In this document: positions 43,999-52,602 of the stretch, piece after piece
Layout of the letters: each line of letters starts with the position of its first letter
Position numbering within the stretch: position 1 is the first letter of the stretch
Assembly: GCF_013155125.1 (NCBI RefSeq)
Contig: NZ_CP053564.1
Span: 3,107,501 to 3,171,500, forward strand
Length of the DNA stretch: 64,000 nucleotides
Reading direction: 5' to 3'
Source: Pseudonocardia broussonetiae
GTDB lineage: Bacteria; Actinomycetota; Actinomycetes; Mycobacteriales; Pseudonocardiaceae
Notes under the pieces: generated by a model
The model's database searches: none
What the model was told of the DNA's origin: nothing
The model's input: only the letters and a program-made list of their open reading frames with translations
Position numbers and translations under genes: made by a program

Positions 43999-44556
43999 AT
44001 GGGGCATGATGGCTCGATGCCAGCCACCGAGAACACGGCGGCCCACCCCTCGACGGCCGCGACGCTGCAGATCGGCGAGGTCGCCCGACGGGTCGACCTG
44101 TCGATCCGCACGATCCGCCACTGGGAGGAGATGGGGCTGGTCACGCCGACCGCCCGCAGCTCCGGTGGTTTCCGCCTGTACAGCGAGGAGGACGTCTCCC
44201 GCATCCGGCTGCTGCGCTTCATGAAGCCGCTCAACCTCTCGCTCGAGCAGATGCGCGAGCTGCTGCACATCCGGGAGCAGCTGACGGAGGGCACCGAGAG
44301 CCCGACCGACCGCGTCGAGGCCCTGGTCTGGCCCCGCACGAGCGACGCCGGAGCCTGCCGCTCGGAGCTCGCCGAGGGTCTCGCCGCGTTCGCCGACCTC
44401 GCCGACCGGCGGCTGCAGAAGCTGCGCCGCTACGTCGAGGAGGTCGAGGAGTTCGTCGGGCGCCTGCGCGAGGAGGTGCGCGAGGGCACCGGTCGCGACC
44501 AGGTCCCGGCGTCAGGGGCGCGCGAGGGTGCGCACCCAGTTGACAGTGGCGCGTAG
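43999..44556 (+). CDS. MerR-family transcriptional regulator
   Basis: A 185-residue regulator. The winged helix-turn-helix is LQIGEVARRVDLSIRTIRHW followed by EEMGLVTPTARSSGGFRLYS and the EEDVSRIRLLRFMKPLNLSL linker. The C-terminal half contains a long helical, probably dimerising stretch (LADRRLQKLRRYVEEVEEFV) and no obvious metal-binding Cys pair, so an organic ligand or another signal is likely. ATG at 44017 (start MPATENT) is an alternative to 43999. The gene overlaps the epimerase gene tail-to-tail by 45 bp. Confidence 0.85.
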   Translation: MGHDGSMPATENTAAHPSTAATLQIGEVARRVDLSIRTIRHWEEMGLVTPTARSSGGFRLYSEEDVSRIRLLRFMKPLNLSLEQMRELLHIREQLTEGTESPTDRVEALVWPRTSDAGACRSELAEGLAAFADLADRRLQKLRRYVEEVEEFVGRLREEVREGTGRDQVPASGAREGAHPVDSGA

Positions 44557-45468
44557 CCCGTCGGCCAGCGGGGTCGGGTCGCCGAGCCCGAGGTCGGCGC
44601 GGGCGCGGGTGACGTCGAGGCAGCTGCGGCGCACCTCGCCGGGCCGCTCGGGCCGGAACTCGGGCGCGAACGACCCGGCGGGCAGGTCGGCGGCGGCGGC
44701 CACCGCGTCGACCAGCGCCAGCAGGTCGACCTCGGTGCCGGTGCCGACGTTGTAGACGTCGTGCCCGAGCGCCCCGGCCCGGGCCGCGGCCAGGTTGGCG
44801 CGCACGATGTCGCCGACGAAGACGTAGTCGCGGGTCTGGCGGCCGTCGCCGAACACGGTGGGCGGGGTGCCGGTGAGCGCGCGGTCGCACAGGATCGCGA
44901 TCACCCCGGCGTCGCCGTGCGGGTCCTGCCGCGGGCCGTAGACGTTGCCGTAGCGCAGCGTGGTGACGTCCAGCCCGTGCGACCGCCCGAACCAGGCCCC
45001 GTAGGCCTCGGTGGTCAGCTTGCTCAGCCCGTACGCCGACAGCGGCACCGCCGGGTGCGTCTCGGGCGTGGGCACGGCGGTGGTGTCGCCGTAGATCGCG
45101 CCGCCGGTGGAGGTGTTGACGACGCGCCGGACGCCCGCGCGGTGGGCGGCGGCGAAGACGTTGAGCGAGCCGACGACGTTGGTGTGCGCGTCGAGGGCGG
45201 GCTCGGCCATCGAGGTGCGCACGTCGATCTGCGCGGCGAGGTGGTAGACGACCTCCGGCCCGAACGCCGTGACCTGCTCGGCGACGGCCGCGGCGTCCCG
45301 GACGTCCACGCGCGCGAGCCGGGCGCCCGCGGCGAGCGCGCCGGTGAGGTTGGTCTCGCTGCCGCGGCTCAGGTCGTCCAGCACGAGGACCTCGTCGCCG
45401 GACGCCACCAGCGCGTCGACGACGTTCGATCCGATGAACCCGGCTCCACCGGTGACCACGGCACGCAT
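44512..45468 (-). CDS. NAD-dependent epimerase, UDP-glucose 4-epimerase (GalE)-like
   Basis: A 318-residue extended SDR. MRAVVTGGAGFIGSNVVDAL (NAD loop), VVYHLAAQIDVRTSMAEPAL, VVNTSTGGAIYGD (catalytic Ser/Thr), LSAYGLSKLTTEAYGAWFGR (YxxxK), LRYGNVYGPRQDP and GRQTRDYVFVGDIVRANLAA follow the GalE/UDP-sugar epimerase pattern. It would interconvert C4 epimers of UDP-sugars; a UDP-xylose or GlcNAc epimerase is possible. It is divergent from the ctaJ-like gene, and the two share a 65-bp promoter region. Confidence 0.87.
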   Translation of the reverse strand: MRAVVTGGAGFIGSNVVDALVASGDEVLVLDDLSRGSETNLTGALAAGARLARVDVRDAAAVAEQVTAFGPEVVYHLAAQIDVRTSMAEPALDAHTNVVGSLNVFAAAHRAGVRRVVNTSTGGAIYGDTTAVPTPETHPAVPLSAYGLSKLTTEAYGAWFGRSHGLDVTTLRYGNVYGPRQDPHGDAGVIAILCDRALTGTPPTVFGDGRQTRDYVFVGDIVRANLAAARAGALGHDVYNVGTGTEVDLLALVDAVAAAADLPAGSFAPEFRPERPGEVRRSCLDVTRARADLGLGDPTPLADGLRATVNWVRTLARP

Positions 45469-45520
45469 ACCGACACGCTAACGGGGTCGGCCCCGACCCC
45501 CGCGCGGCGGCCGCGTGGGT

Positions 45521-45526
45521 TAGGTT
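45521..45526 (+). promoter_or_regulatory. Leaderless-type -10 element (TAGGTT) of the ctaJ-like gene
   Basis: TAGGTT lies 7 bases before GTG 45534, the spacing expected of TANNNT elements of leaderless transcripts in actinobacteria. No ribosome site is visible before this start, which fits. Confidence 0.5.
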
Positions 45527-45533
45527 CTCGCCC

Positions 45534-45767
45534 GTGGACGTGGTGGTGTCGATCCTCTGGTACGCGGTGCCGTCGATCGCGTTGTACCTGCTCGTGGCCG
45601 CTCTCGTGGTCGGGCCGCGCCTCGCGCGCCGGCCCCGCTACCGGGTCGGGCAGCCGTGGCCGCACGAGCCGATGTGGTGGACGGCCAACCCGCAGGGCGC
45701 GCAGCTGCCCGCGGCGCACGGTCACGCGGTGACCGGTGAACGAGGAGGTGCCCGTGGCAGCTGGTGA
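45534..45767 (+). CDS. ctaJ: Small membrane protein, probable aa3-type cytochrome oxidase subunit CtaJ
   Basis: A 77-residue protein with one N-terminal membrane segment (VVVSILWYAVPSIALYLLVA) followed by a basic loop and the conserved-looking YRVGQPWPHEPMWWTANPQG. This matches my recollection of the CtaJ accessory subunit of mycobacterial and other actinobacterial aa3 oxidases, and the DUF5130 gene that follows is its usual neighbour. It appears to be leaderless (TAGGTT 7 bases upstream). Its 3' end overlaps the DUF5130 start by 14 bp. The name is from recognition and context, without a search. Confidence 0.6.
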   Translation: MDVVVSILWYAVPSIALYLLVAALVVGPRLARRPRYRVGQPWPHEPMWWTANPQGAQLPAAHGHAVTGERGGARGSW

Positions 45768-46248
45768 GGGACACGGACACGGTCAGGTCGCGGTCCCCGA
45801 GGACCTGCCGCCGGGCACCGTCGTCACGTCGTCGGGACGCGTGTCCGCGGCCGAGGTCTTCACCGAGCCCGACCGCGACGCCCAGCCGTTCACGCCCGTG
45901 CAGCTCACCCGGCTCGACGAGGCGCTCACGCTCGCCAGCCGCGAGACCGGCCTGCGCTTCTCGGTCTACCTGGGCGACCTCGGGCCCGACGTCACCGCCC
46001 GCGTCGCCGAGCTGCACTCCCAGCTGGAGGGCTCCGGCGAGGCGGTGCTCGTGGCGGTCAGCCCCGAGCAGCGGGTCGTGGAGGTGCTCACCGGCGCCGA
46101 GGCGCGCGTGCGCCTGCCCGACCGCGGCGCGAAGCTCGCCGTGATGAGCATGGTGGCCTCGTTCCGCGAGGGCGACCTCCTCGGCGGGCTGCTCAGCGGC
46201 CTGCGCATGCTGGCCGACCAGGCCGGGGGCCGGCGGCGCACGCGCTGA
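45754..46248 (+). CDS. DUF5130 family protein (TPM-like)
   Basis: A 164-residue soluble protein. After a His-rich start (GEGHGHGQVAVPEDLPPGTV) it has LTRLDEALTLASRETGLRFS, VYLGDLGPDVTARVAELHSQ and VLVAVSPEQRVVEVLTGAEA. These fit the actinobacterial DUF5130 family, related to TPM phosphatase-fold domains. The precise role is unknown; it is commonly adjacent to ctaJ. GTG at 45754 has GAGGAGG with 5-base spacing and is preferred to GTG 45736. Its TGA overlaps the CTG proposed as start of the next gene. Confidence 0.8.
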   Translation: MAAGEGHGHGQVAVPEDLPPGTVVTSSGRVSAAEVFTEPDRDAQPFTPVQLTRLDEALTLASRETGLRFSVYLGDLGPDVTARVAELHSQLEGSGEAVLVAVSPEQRVVEVLTGAEARVRLPDRGAKLAVMSMVASFREGDLLGGLLSGLRMLADQAGGRRRTR

Positions 46249-46877
46249 GCACCGCGTACCCGCACGTCGTCTCCTCCGTCGCGGTCTCCCTCGACGGGCG
46301 CATCGACGACGCCACGCCCGCGCGGCTGGTGCTCTCGGGCCCCGAGGACCTCGACCGCGTCGACGACGTGCGCGCCGGCGTCGACGCGATCCTCGTCGGG
46401 GCGGGCACCGTCCGCGCCGACGACCCGCGCCTGCTCGTGCGCTCGGCCGCCCGCCGTGACGCGCGGGTCGCCCGCGGGCTCCCGGAGACGCCGCTGCGGG
46501 TCGTGCTCTCCCGCGGCGGCCCGCTCGACCCGGCCGCGCGCGTGTTCACCGGCCCCCCGACGCTGGTGCTGACGACGGGCGCGGCGCCGGACGTCCCGGC
46601 AGCGGTGGAGACCGTCTCCGACCTCCCCGCGGCGCTCGCGCTGCTGCACGAGCGCGGGGTGCGGCGGCTGCTCGTGGAGGGCGGCGCGGCCGTGCACACC
46701 GCGTTCCTCGCGGCCGGGCTCGTCGACGAGCTGCACCTCGCCGTGGCCCCGCTGCTGGTCGGCTCCGGGCCGCCGTTCGTGCACCCCGCCGCGTTCCCCG
46801 CCGACCGCTGGCGGCTCGCGGGCGTCGACACCGTCGGCGACGTCGCCGTCCTGCGCCTGCTCCGGGGCCCGGCATGA
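46245..46877 (+). CDS. RibD C-terminal (reductase) domain protein, probable CTG start
   Basis: A 210-residue protein of the RibD reductase/dihydrofolate-reductase-like family that reduces the ribosylamino-pyrimidine in riboflavin synthesis or a related substrate. The conserved N-terminus YPHVVSSVAVSLDGRIDDAT precedes AGVDAILVGAGTVRADDPRL, the NADPH-binding region. No ATG, GTG or TTG lies in frame before it; the first in-frame GTG (46329) would remove SVAVSLDGRID. CTG at 46245 overlaps the previous TGA as CTGA, so a CTG start by coupled re-initiation is proposed. The downstream deaminase gene overlaps as ATGA. Confidence 0.8.
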   Translation: MSTAYPHVVSSVAVSLDGRIDDATPARLVLSGPEDLDRVDDVRAGVDAILVGAGTVRADDPRLLVRSAARRDARVARGLPETPLRVVLSRGGPLDPAARVFTGPPTLVLTTGAAPDVPAAVETVSDLPAALALLHERGVRRLLVEGGAAVHTAFLAAGLVDELHLAVAPLLVGSGPPFVHPAAFPADRWRLAGVDTVGDVAVLRLLRGPA

Positions 46878-47326
46878 CCGTCCGGGACGACCACCGGCTG
46901 CTGCGCCGCGCCGTCGCGCTGGCCGGGCGCTGCCCGCCGTCGGCGACGTTCCGGGTGGGCGCGCTGGTCGTCGCCGCCGACGGCACGACGCTGGCCGAGG
47001 GCTGGTCGGGCCGCCGCGACGCCCGCGACCACGCCGAGGAGAGCGCGCTGGCCGAGCTCGCGGGCGACCCGCGCCTGGCCGGGGCCACGATCTACACGTC
47101 GCTGGAGCCCTGCAGCACCCGCGCCTCCCGCCCGGCGTCGTGCACCCAGCTGATCCTCGACGCGGGCGTGCCGCGCGTCGTCTACGCCTGGCGCGAGCCC
47201 TCCCTGTTCGTCGACTGCGAGGGCGACGAGCTGCTGCGCGCCGCCGGCCGCGAGGTCGTCGAGGTGCCGGAGCTGGCCCGGCTGGTGCGCGCGGCGAACA
47301 CGCACCTGCCCGGCGTCCGGCCCTGA
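46874..47326 (+). CDS. RibD-type deaminase domain protein (CMP/dCMP deaminase fold)
   Basis: A 150-residue zinc deaminase. The zinc ligands are DHAEESALAEL (His and catalytic Glu) and YTSLEPCSTRASRPASCTQL (two Cys), as in the deaminase domain of RibD. VRDDHRLLRRAVALAGRCPP is the usual start. Together with the preceding gene it forms a split RibD, in reversed order relative to the fused enzyme (deaminase first). ATG at 46874 overlaps the reductase stop as ATGA, so the products are coupled. Confidence 0.85.
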   Translation: MTVRDDHRLLRRAVALAGRCPPSATFRVGALVVAADGTTLAEGWSGRRDARDHAEESALAELAGDPRLAGATIYTSLEPCSTRASRPASCTQLILDAGVPRVVYAWREPSLFVDCEGDELLRAAGREVVEVPELARLVRAANTHLPGVRP

Positions 47327-47437
47327 ACCCGCAGGTGATCGGCGCCAGGGCGCCCCGTCGACGGGGTCGCGCTCGTGGAGCCGCTGCGGAGCGCCGGGTG
47401 GACGGTCCTGGTGCTGTCGGGGACCTCGGACCGGGTC

Positions 47438-47493
47438 GGGCTCAGCGGGCCGGGCTCAGCGGGCCGGGCTCGGCGGGCCGCGCTCAGCGGGCC
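47438..47493. repeat. 14-bp tandem repeat (GGGCTCAGCGGGCC), four units
   Basis: Two perfect copies (47438-47451 and 47452-47465) and two single-mismatch copies (47466-47479 and 47480-47493) of GGGCTCAGCGGGCC follow each other directly, just past the deaminase gene. Confidence 0.85.
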
Positions 47494-47525
47494 GAGGCGG
47501 GGCTGCAGTGGGTGGTCGACATCCC

Positions 47526-47672
47526 ATGATCACCGTATCGGCAGCTTTTCCGGCCGAATGCGGTCGCTCAGCTGCCCAGACGATGATCATGGACGAGCGC
47601 CGGCGCATGATCACCAGGAGTGTGCCGTCACGGTCCCGCCGGCGACCGTGACGGCACACGCGCGACGATCAC
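47526..47672. repeat. Two 65-66 bp GATC-ended palindromic elements
   Basis: The second element (47607-47672) belongs to the 12.1-kb family and contains a perfect 16-bp stem, GTGTGCCGTCACGGTC at 47620-47635 against GACCGTGACGGCACAC at 47644-47659. The first (47526-47590) has the same length and ends (ATGATC, GATCAT) but a different interior with a GGCAGCT/AGCTGCC stem. The pair directly precedes the insertion sequence. Confidence 0.75.
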
Positions 47673-47684
47673 CCCGTTACCTTC

Positions 47685-47892
47685 TTGATCAAGCCCGATG
47701 AGGGCTTGCAGGCCACCGGTCACGGCATGACTTGTCGCCCCTGTCGTCGATGATCTGGGGGGTGTTGTCACCGTGGTCGGAGGGCGCCAACGACCGCTGA
47801 TAGAGACCTGACCCGCTCGCGTGGTCTGCTCGTAACGTGGCTGCCGGCGCGGGTGCCCGGGTCGGCCTGCCCCAGCGGCTAAGGAGGCGTCG
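47685..47892 (+). ncRNA. Candidate IS110 bridge-RNA region
   Basis: About 200 non-coding bases precede the transposase start. They open with the stem-loop CAAGCCC-GATGA-GGGCTTG (47690-47708). IS110-type elements encode, in their left non-coding end, a bridge RNA of roughly 180 bases with a 5' stem-loop and two loops that pair with donor and target DNA. The length and first stem fit, but I did not fold it or identify the pairing loops. Confidence 0.35.
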
Positions 47893-49128
47893 TTGTCGAA
47901 GTCCGACAAGATCCCCGAGCACGACTTCACCGTGTTCTGCGGGCTCGACGTAGGCAAATCGGTGCACCACGCCTGCGCGCTGGACCCGACCGGGCAGCGG
48001 CTGCACGACAAGCCGCTGCCCAACGACGAGACCGCGCTGGCCGAAATCTTCCAGCAGCTGTCCGTGCACGGACGGGTGCTGGTGGTCGTCGATCAGCCCG
48101 CCTCGATCGGTGCCCTGGCCGTCGCGGTCGCCCGGTCACTGGGGATCGAGGTCGCCTACCTGCCCGGGTTGGCGATGCGCCGCATCGCCGACCTGCACCC
48201 CGGACAGGGCAAGACCGACGCCCGTGACGCCTACGTCATCGCCGACGCAGCCCGCACCATGCCCCACACCCTGCGCCGGGTCGGCACCGACGACGAGATC
48301 CTCGCCGAACTCACCGTGCTCGCCGGCTACGACGACGACCTCGCCGCTCAGTCCACCCGGCTCATCAACCGCCTGCGCGACGCCCTGCTGCACGTCCATC
48401 CCGCGCTGGAACGCCTGCTCGGACCCCGTATGGACCGCGGCGGGGTACTCGACCTGCTCGCCGCCGCCCCCACACCCGACGCGCTGCGCCAGCTCGGCGA
48501 GGACGGCATCACCGCCGCGATGCGCCCTCGCTCGCCGCGGCTGGCCAAGACCCTGCCCGCGCAGATCCTCGCCGCGCTCGACGCCCAGACCGTCGTCGTC
48601 CCCGGCACCACCGCGTTCGGCCGCGTCATCGTCGGCGTCGCCACCCAACTGCGGGAGGTCCGCGCCGAGCGCGACACATTGGCCGCCGAGCTCGAGTCCC
48701 GCCTGGAGGCCCACCCTCTTGCCGAGGTCCTGATCTCGATGCCCGGCCTCGGGTTCAGGACCGCCCTCAAGATCCTCACCATCGTCGGGGACGGCGCCGC
48801 GTTCCCCACCGCCGGGCACCTCGCCGCCTACGCCGGCCTCGCTCCCGTCACCCGCAGATCCGGGACCTCGATCAAGGGCGAGACCCGCTCCCAGCGCGGG
48901 AACCACGCCCTGAAGTCCGCGCTGTTCTTGTCGGCGTTCGCCAGCCTCGCCGACCCGACAAGCCGCGCCTACTACGACCGCAAACGAGCCCAAGGCAAGC
49001 GGCACAACGCCGCATTGATCTGCCTCGCCCGCCGCCGCACCGACGTCATCTACGCCATGCTCCGCGACCGCACGCCCTACGCACCGCCAACGTCCTCGGA
49101 GCCTCGCCCGGCGCCCGCCGCCGCTTGA
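47893..49128 (+). CDS. IS110-family transposase (DEDD recombinase)
   Basis: A 411-residue transposase. The N-terminal RuvC-like DEDD domain has FTVFCGLDVGKSVHHACALD (first Asp), VLVVVDQPASIG and GQGKTDARDAYVIADAARTM (last Asp pair). The C-terminal transposase-20 domain has ISMPGLGFRTALKILTIVGD and AYAGLAPVTRRSGTSIKGET with the catalytic Ser region, then RGNHALKSALFLSAFASLAD. TTG at 47893 follows AAGGAGG by about 6 bases. It looks full-length and intact. Confidence 0.92.
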   Translation: MSKSDKIPEHDFTVFCGLDVGKSVHHACALDPTGQRLHDKPLPNDETALAEIFQQLSVHGRVLVVVDQPASIGALAVAVARSLGIEVAYLPGLAMRRIADLHPGQGKTDARDAYVIADAARTMPHTLRRVGTDDEILAELTVLAGYDDDLAAQSTRLINRLRDALLHVHPALERLLGPRMDRGGVLDLLAAAPTPDALRQLGEDGITAAMRPRSPRLAKTLPAQILAALDAQTVVVPGTTAFGRVIVGVATQLREVRAERDTLAAELESRLEAHPLAEVLISMPGLGFRTALKILTIVGDGAAFPTAGHLAAYAGLAPVTRRSGTSIKGETRSQRGNHALKSALFLSAFASLADPTSRAYYDRKRAQGKRHNAALICLARRRTDVIYAMLRDRTPYAPPTSSEPRPAPAAA

Positions 49129-49278
49129 CAACCCCATAGAGACACCCCCCGACGACCGCCGGACCTGTCGGCGGCTCGCGCGGCCCGGGTCGGCGCCGCG
49201 CCGGCCGAGGGCGCCGTGGCCGCGGTGCCCAGGGCCGCGCCGCTCCCGCGGCTGCTGGCGGGAGCGAGCGGCGGCGGG

Positions 49279-51834
49279 CTAGGAGCGGTCGAACTCCCGC
49301 GCCCCGAGCGCCCGGACGATGCCCGCCCGGCCCTCGGTGACCAGGCGGCGCAGCGCAGGCGGGTGCGACTCGTCGGCGAGCCAGGCGTCGGCGGCGTCGA
49401 CCGTCGCCTGCTCCACGGCCCACGACGGGAACAGCCCGATCACCACGGCCTGCGCGTGCTCGCTCGTGCGGCGCTCCCACACGCCCGCGACCTCGGCGAA
49501 GTAGCGCTCCACGTACGGCGCGAGCAGCGCCTTCTGCGTCGGGTGCGCGAACCCGCTGATGATCGACTCGGTGACGGCGTTGGGCAGCGAGTCGTCGTGC
49601 ACGGCCCGCTGCCAGGCCTCCTCCTTGGCTTCGGCGGTGGGCACCAGCGAGCGGGCCCGCTCGGCCTGCCGCCGGCCTGTCGACGTCGGGTCGGCCGCGA
49701 GCTCCTCCTCGATGCGCTCCGGCGCGGCCGCGCCGTGCGCCACCAGCGCCTGCAGCAGGCGCCAGCGCAGGTCGGTGTCGACGGTGAGGCCCTCGGGCAC
49801 CTCGACGTCGACCAGCCAGCCCGCGAACCCGTCGAGCACCGAGGTGTAGAGCACGCTGCTGGTCAGCGCGTTGACGACGGCGAGCTGGGTGTCGGACCCG
49901 CCGCGGGAGGTGTCGAGGCGGAACAGCAGCGCGTCGACCAGCAGGGGCCAGCCGCGCTCGGCCGCCCACCGGTCGTCGGCGTAGGAGGAGACGGCGGTCT
50001 GGGCCTGCAGCAGCAGCCGCTGCAGCACGCCGATCTCGGTCTCCCCGCCGAACCCGCCGGCCACCAGCGCCACGAAGTCGCGGGCCTTGAGCTCGGCCTC
50101 GCGGGTCATCTCCCAGGCCGCCGACCAGCACAGCGTGCGCGGCAGCGGCTCGGCGATGTCACCGATGCGGTCGATCAGGGTGACCAGCGAGTCGGGGTCC
50201 AGGCGCAGCGCGCAGTAGGTGAGGTCGTCGTCGTTGACCAGCACGAGCTTGCCGCGCGGCACGCCGACCAGCTCCGGGACCGGGGTGCGCTCGCCCTCGA
50301 CGTCGACCTCGACGCGGTGCGTGCGCACCAGCGCGCCCGAGCCGTCGTCGTCGTAGACGCCCACGGCGATGCGGTGCGTGCGCAGCTCTCCGGCGCCGGG
50401 GCGGGCGCCGCCCTGCACGACCTCGAAGCGGGCGAACGCGCCCGCGGTGTCGACGTCGAAGGAGGGGCGGAGCATGTTGAGCCCGGTGGTGCGCAGCCAC
50501 TGCGCGCCCCAGCCCGACAGGTCGCGGCCCGAGGAGTGCTCGAGCGCGCCCAGCAGGTCGTCGAACGTGGCGTTGCCCCAGGCGTGCTTGGTGAAGTAGG
50601 CGCGCAGGCCGGCCAGGAACGGCTCCAGCCCGACGTAGGCGACGAGCTGCTTGAGCACGCTCGCGCCCTTGGCGTAGGTGATGCCGTCGAAGTTGACCTC
50701 GACCGCCTGCAGGTCGGGGATGTCGGCGGCCACCGGGTGCGTCGAGGGGAGCTGGTCCTGGCGGTAGGCCCAGCTCTTCTCGACGTTGGCGAACGTCGTC
50801 CAGGCCTCTGTGTACTCGGTGGCGTCGGCCTGGCACAGGACGCTGGCGAACGTCGCGAACGACTCGTTGAGCCACAGGTCGTCCCACCACGTCATCGTGA
50901 CGAGGTCGCCGAACCACATGTGCGCCATCTCGTGCAGCACCGTCTCGGCGCGCCGCTCGTAGACCGGGCGCGTGACGCGGGAGCGGAAGACGTAGTCCTC
51001 CAGGAACGTGACGGCCCCGGCGTTCTCCATCGCGCCCGCGTTGAACTCCGGGACGAACAGCTGGTCGTACTTGCCGAACGGGTACCGCACCCCGAAGTTG
51101 CGGTGGTAGAAGTCGAAGCCCTGCTTGGTCTCGGTGAACAGCCGCTCGTGGTCCATGTGCGGCGCGAGGCTGGCGCGGCAGAAGATGCCCAGCGGGATCC
51201 CGTCGTGCTCGTCGCGCCACACCGCGTACGGCCCGGCGACCAGCGCCACCAGGTAGGTGCTCATGATCTCGCTGGTCGTGAACCGGTGGACGGTCGAGCC
51301 GCCCGGGCCCTCGGAGGTCTCCTCGACCACCGAGTTGACGACGACCTGCCAGTCGGCGGGCGCGGTGATCGTGAGGGTGTAGCGGGCCTTGAGGTCGGGC
51401 TGGTCGAAGCAGGCGAACATGCGCTTGGCGTCGGCCGTCTCGAACTGGGAGTAGAGGTAGACGCTGCCGTCGACGGGGTCGACGAACCGGTGCAGCCCCT
51501 CGCCGGTGTGCATGTAGCGGCCCCGCGCCTCGACGCGGAGCTCGTTCTCCTCCGCGAGGCCCGGCAGCGCGATGCCGTCCTCCTCGCGGTAGCCCGAGAC
51601 GTCGAGCGCCTCGCCGTTCAGCACGGCCGAGCCGACCTCCGCGGCGACCAGGTCGATCCAGCTGTCGGACCCCGGCTCGGCGCAGGTGAAGCGCACGGTC
51701 GTGACGGTGGAGAAGGTGTCCTCGCCGGGCTTGCCGCCACCGTCGGTGAGGTCGATCGCGACGGTGTAGTCGGCGACGTCCAGCTGTGCGGCGCGGCGCT
51801 CGGCGTCGGATCGGGTCAGGTTCGGCGGAGCCAT
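49279..51834 (-). CDS. pepN: Aminopeptidase N (M1 family zinc metallopeptidase)
   Basis: An 851-residue M1 aminopeptidase that removes N-terminal residues from peptides in the cytoplasm. [19 protein letters not shown] has the substrate-anchoring GAMEN motif, and [20 protein letters not shown] with LNESFATF gives the zinc site HExxH-x18-E. The C-terminal ERAP1-like helical domain is complete. ATG at 51834 lies about 12 bases after GAGAGAAGG. It is divergent from the mycothiol-dependent nitroreductase homologue, the same pairing as Rv2467/Rv2466c in mycobacteria as I recall it. Confidence 0.95.
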   Translation of the reverse strand: MAPPNLTRSDAERRAAQLDVADYTVAIDLTDGGGKPGEDTFSTVTTVRFTCAEPGSDSWIDLVAAEVGSAVLNGEALDVSGYREEDGIALPGLAEENELRVEARGRYMHTGEGLHRFVDPVDGSVYLYSQFETADAKRMFACFDQPDLKARYTLTITAPADWQVVVNSVVEETSEGPGGSTVHRFTTSEIMSTYLVALVAGPYAVWRDEHDGIPLGIFCRASLAPHMDHERLFTETKQGFDFYHRNFGVRYPFGKYDQLFVPEFNAGAMENAGAVTFLEDYVFRSRVTRPVYERRAETVLHEMAHMWFGDLVTMTWWDDLWLNESFATFASVLCQADATEYTEAWTTFANVEKSWAYRQDQLPSTHPVAADIPDLQAVEVNFDGITYAKGASVLKQLVAYVGLEPFLAGLRAYFTKHAWGNATFDDLLGALEHSSGRDLSGWGAQWLRTTGLNMLRPSFDVDTAGAFARFEVVQGGARPGAGELRTHRIAVGVYDDDGSGALVRTHRVEVDVEGERTPVPELVGVPRGKLVLVNDDDLTYCALRLDPDSLVTLIDRIGDIAEPLPRTLCWSAAWEMTREAELKARDFVALVAGGFGGETEIGVLQRLLLQAQTAVSSYADDRWAAERGWPLLVDALLFRLDTSRGGSDTQLAVVNALTSSVLYTSVLDGFAGWLVDVEVPEGLTVDTDLRWRLLQALVAHGAAAPERIEEELAADPTSTGRRQAERARSLVPTAEAKEEAWQRAVHDDSLPNAVTESIISGFAHPTQKALLAPYVERYFAEVAGVWERRTSEHAQAVVIGLFPSWAVEQATVDAADAWLADESHPPALRRLVTEGRAGIVRALGAREFDRS

Positions 51835-51936
51835 GCGGGAGTCGACCTTCTCTCGGGGGCAGTGGGCGCCATCCCACCACACGGCTCCGGCCGACGCCCG
51901 GGAATCGGTCCGGTCCCGCCGGGGTTGACCCTTCAC

Positions 51937-52545
51937 ATGACCACTCCCAGCAAGGTCGACTTCTGGTTCGACCCGCTCTGCCCCTTCGCCTGGATCACCT
52001 CGCGCTGGATGCTCGAGGTCGAGAAGGTGCGCGACGTCGAGGTGACCTGGAACGTCATGAGCCTGGCGGTGCTCAACGAGGGCCGCGACCTCCCGGAGGA
52101 GTACCAGGAGATGATGAAGAAGGCGTGGGGGCCGGTGCGCGTCGCCATCGCCGCCGCGAAGGAGAAGGGCCCCGACGTCCTGCTCCCGCTCTACACCGCG
52201 ATGGGCACCCGGATCCACAACCAGGGGATCCAGGACTTCGACGTGGTGATCGCGGAGTCCCTCGCCGAGGTCGGGCTGCCCGAGTCCCTCGCCGACGCCG
52301 CCACCAGCACCGAGTACGACGAGGAGCTCAAGGCGAGCCACCACCGCGGCATGGACCCGGTGGGCATGGACGTCGGCACGCCGACGATCCACATCGACGG
52401 CGTCGCGTTCTTCGGCCCGGTGCTCACGAAGATCCCGAAGGGCGAGGAGGCCGGCAAGGTCTTCGACGGGGCCGTGCTGCTCGCCGGCTACCCCTACTTC
52501 TTCGAGCTGAAGCGGACCCGCAGCGGGGACCTCGACTTCTCCTGA
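51937..52545 (+). CDS. DsbA-family mycothiol-dependent nitroreductase homologue (Rv2466c-like)
   Basis: A 202-residue thioredoxin-fold protein. [20 protein letters not shown] is the active-site strand and loop, and [20 protein letters not shown] includes the cis-Pro loop. Rv2466c, which uses mycothiol and activates nitro-compounds, has a CPWC motif as I recall it; here it is CPFA, so the resolving Cys is missing and a monothiol mechanism would be needed. The ATG start lies 103 bp from the divergent pepN. A strong terminator hairpin follows. Confidence 0.85.
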   Translation: MTTPSKVDFWFDPLCPFAWITSRWMLEVEKVRDVEVTWNVMSLAVLNEGRDLPEEYQEMMKKAWGPVRVAIAAAKEKGPDVLLPLYTAMGTRIHNQGIQDFDVVIAESLAEVGLPESLADAATSTEYDEELKASHHRGMDPVGMDVGTPTIHIDGVAFFGPVLTKIPKGEEAGKVFDGAVLLAGYPYFFELKRTRSGDLDFS

Positions 52546-52552
52546 TCCACGC

Positions 52553-52594
52553 CGCCCGCAGGGGCCCCCGCGTGGTCCGGGGCCCCTGCGGGCG
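52553..52594. terminator. Bidirectional terminator hairpin
   Basis: A perfect 16-bp inverted repeat (52553-52568 and 52579-52594) with a 10-base loop lies between the stops of two tail-to-tail genes, the nitroreductase homologue (plus) and the CBS protein (minus). There is no long U-tract, which is usual in high-GC actinobacteria. Confidence 0.75.
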
Positions 52595-52602
52595 AGTGGT
52601 TC

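Larger units (their letters stand above)
47327..47688. other. Gene-free region with repeats before the IS110 element
   Basis: No credible gene. It contains a 14-bp tandem repeat (47438-47493) and two elements with the 65-66 bp GATC-ended architecture (47526-47590 and 47607-47672). The candidate bridge-RNA region of the insertion sequence begins just after. Confidence 0.6.
47685..49143 (+). mobile_element. IS110-family insertion sequence (ends approximate)
   Basis: The element consists of the transposase gene plus a left non-coding part. The octamer ATAGAGAC occurs at 47800-47807 and again at 49136-49143, just past the transposase stop, and may mark core or end sequences. IS110 elements lack terminal inverted repeats, so exact ends cannot be read from this copy alone. 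It sits directly beside palindromic repeats, a common target type for this family. Confidence 0.6.

Noticed and set aside
49144..49278. Possible remnant of a second transposase or a truncated gene between the IS110 element and pepN
   Set aside because: The 135 bp show no recognisable protein similarity in any frame by eye.
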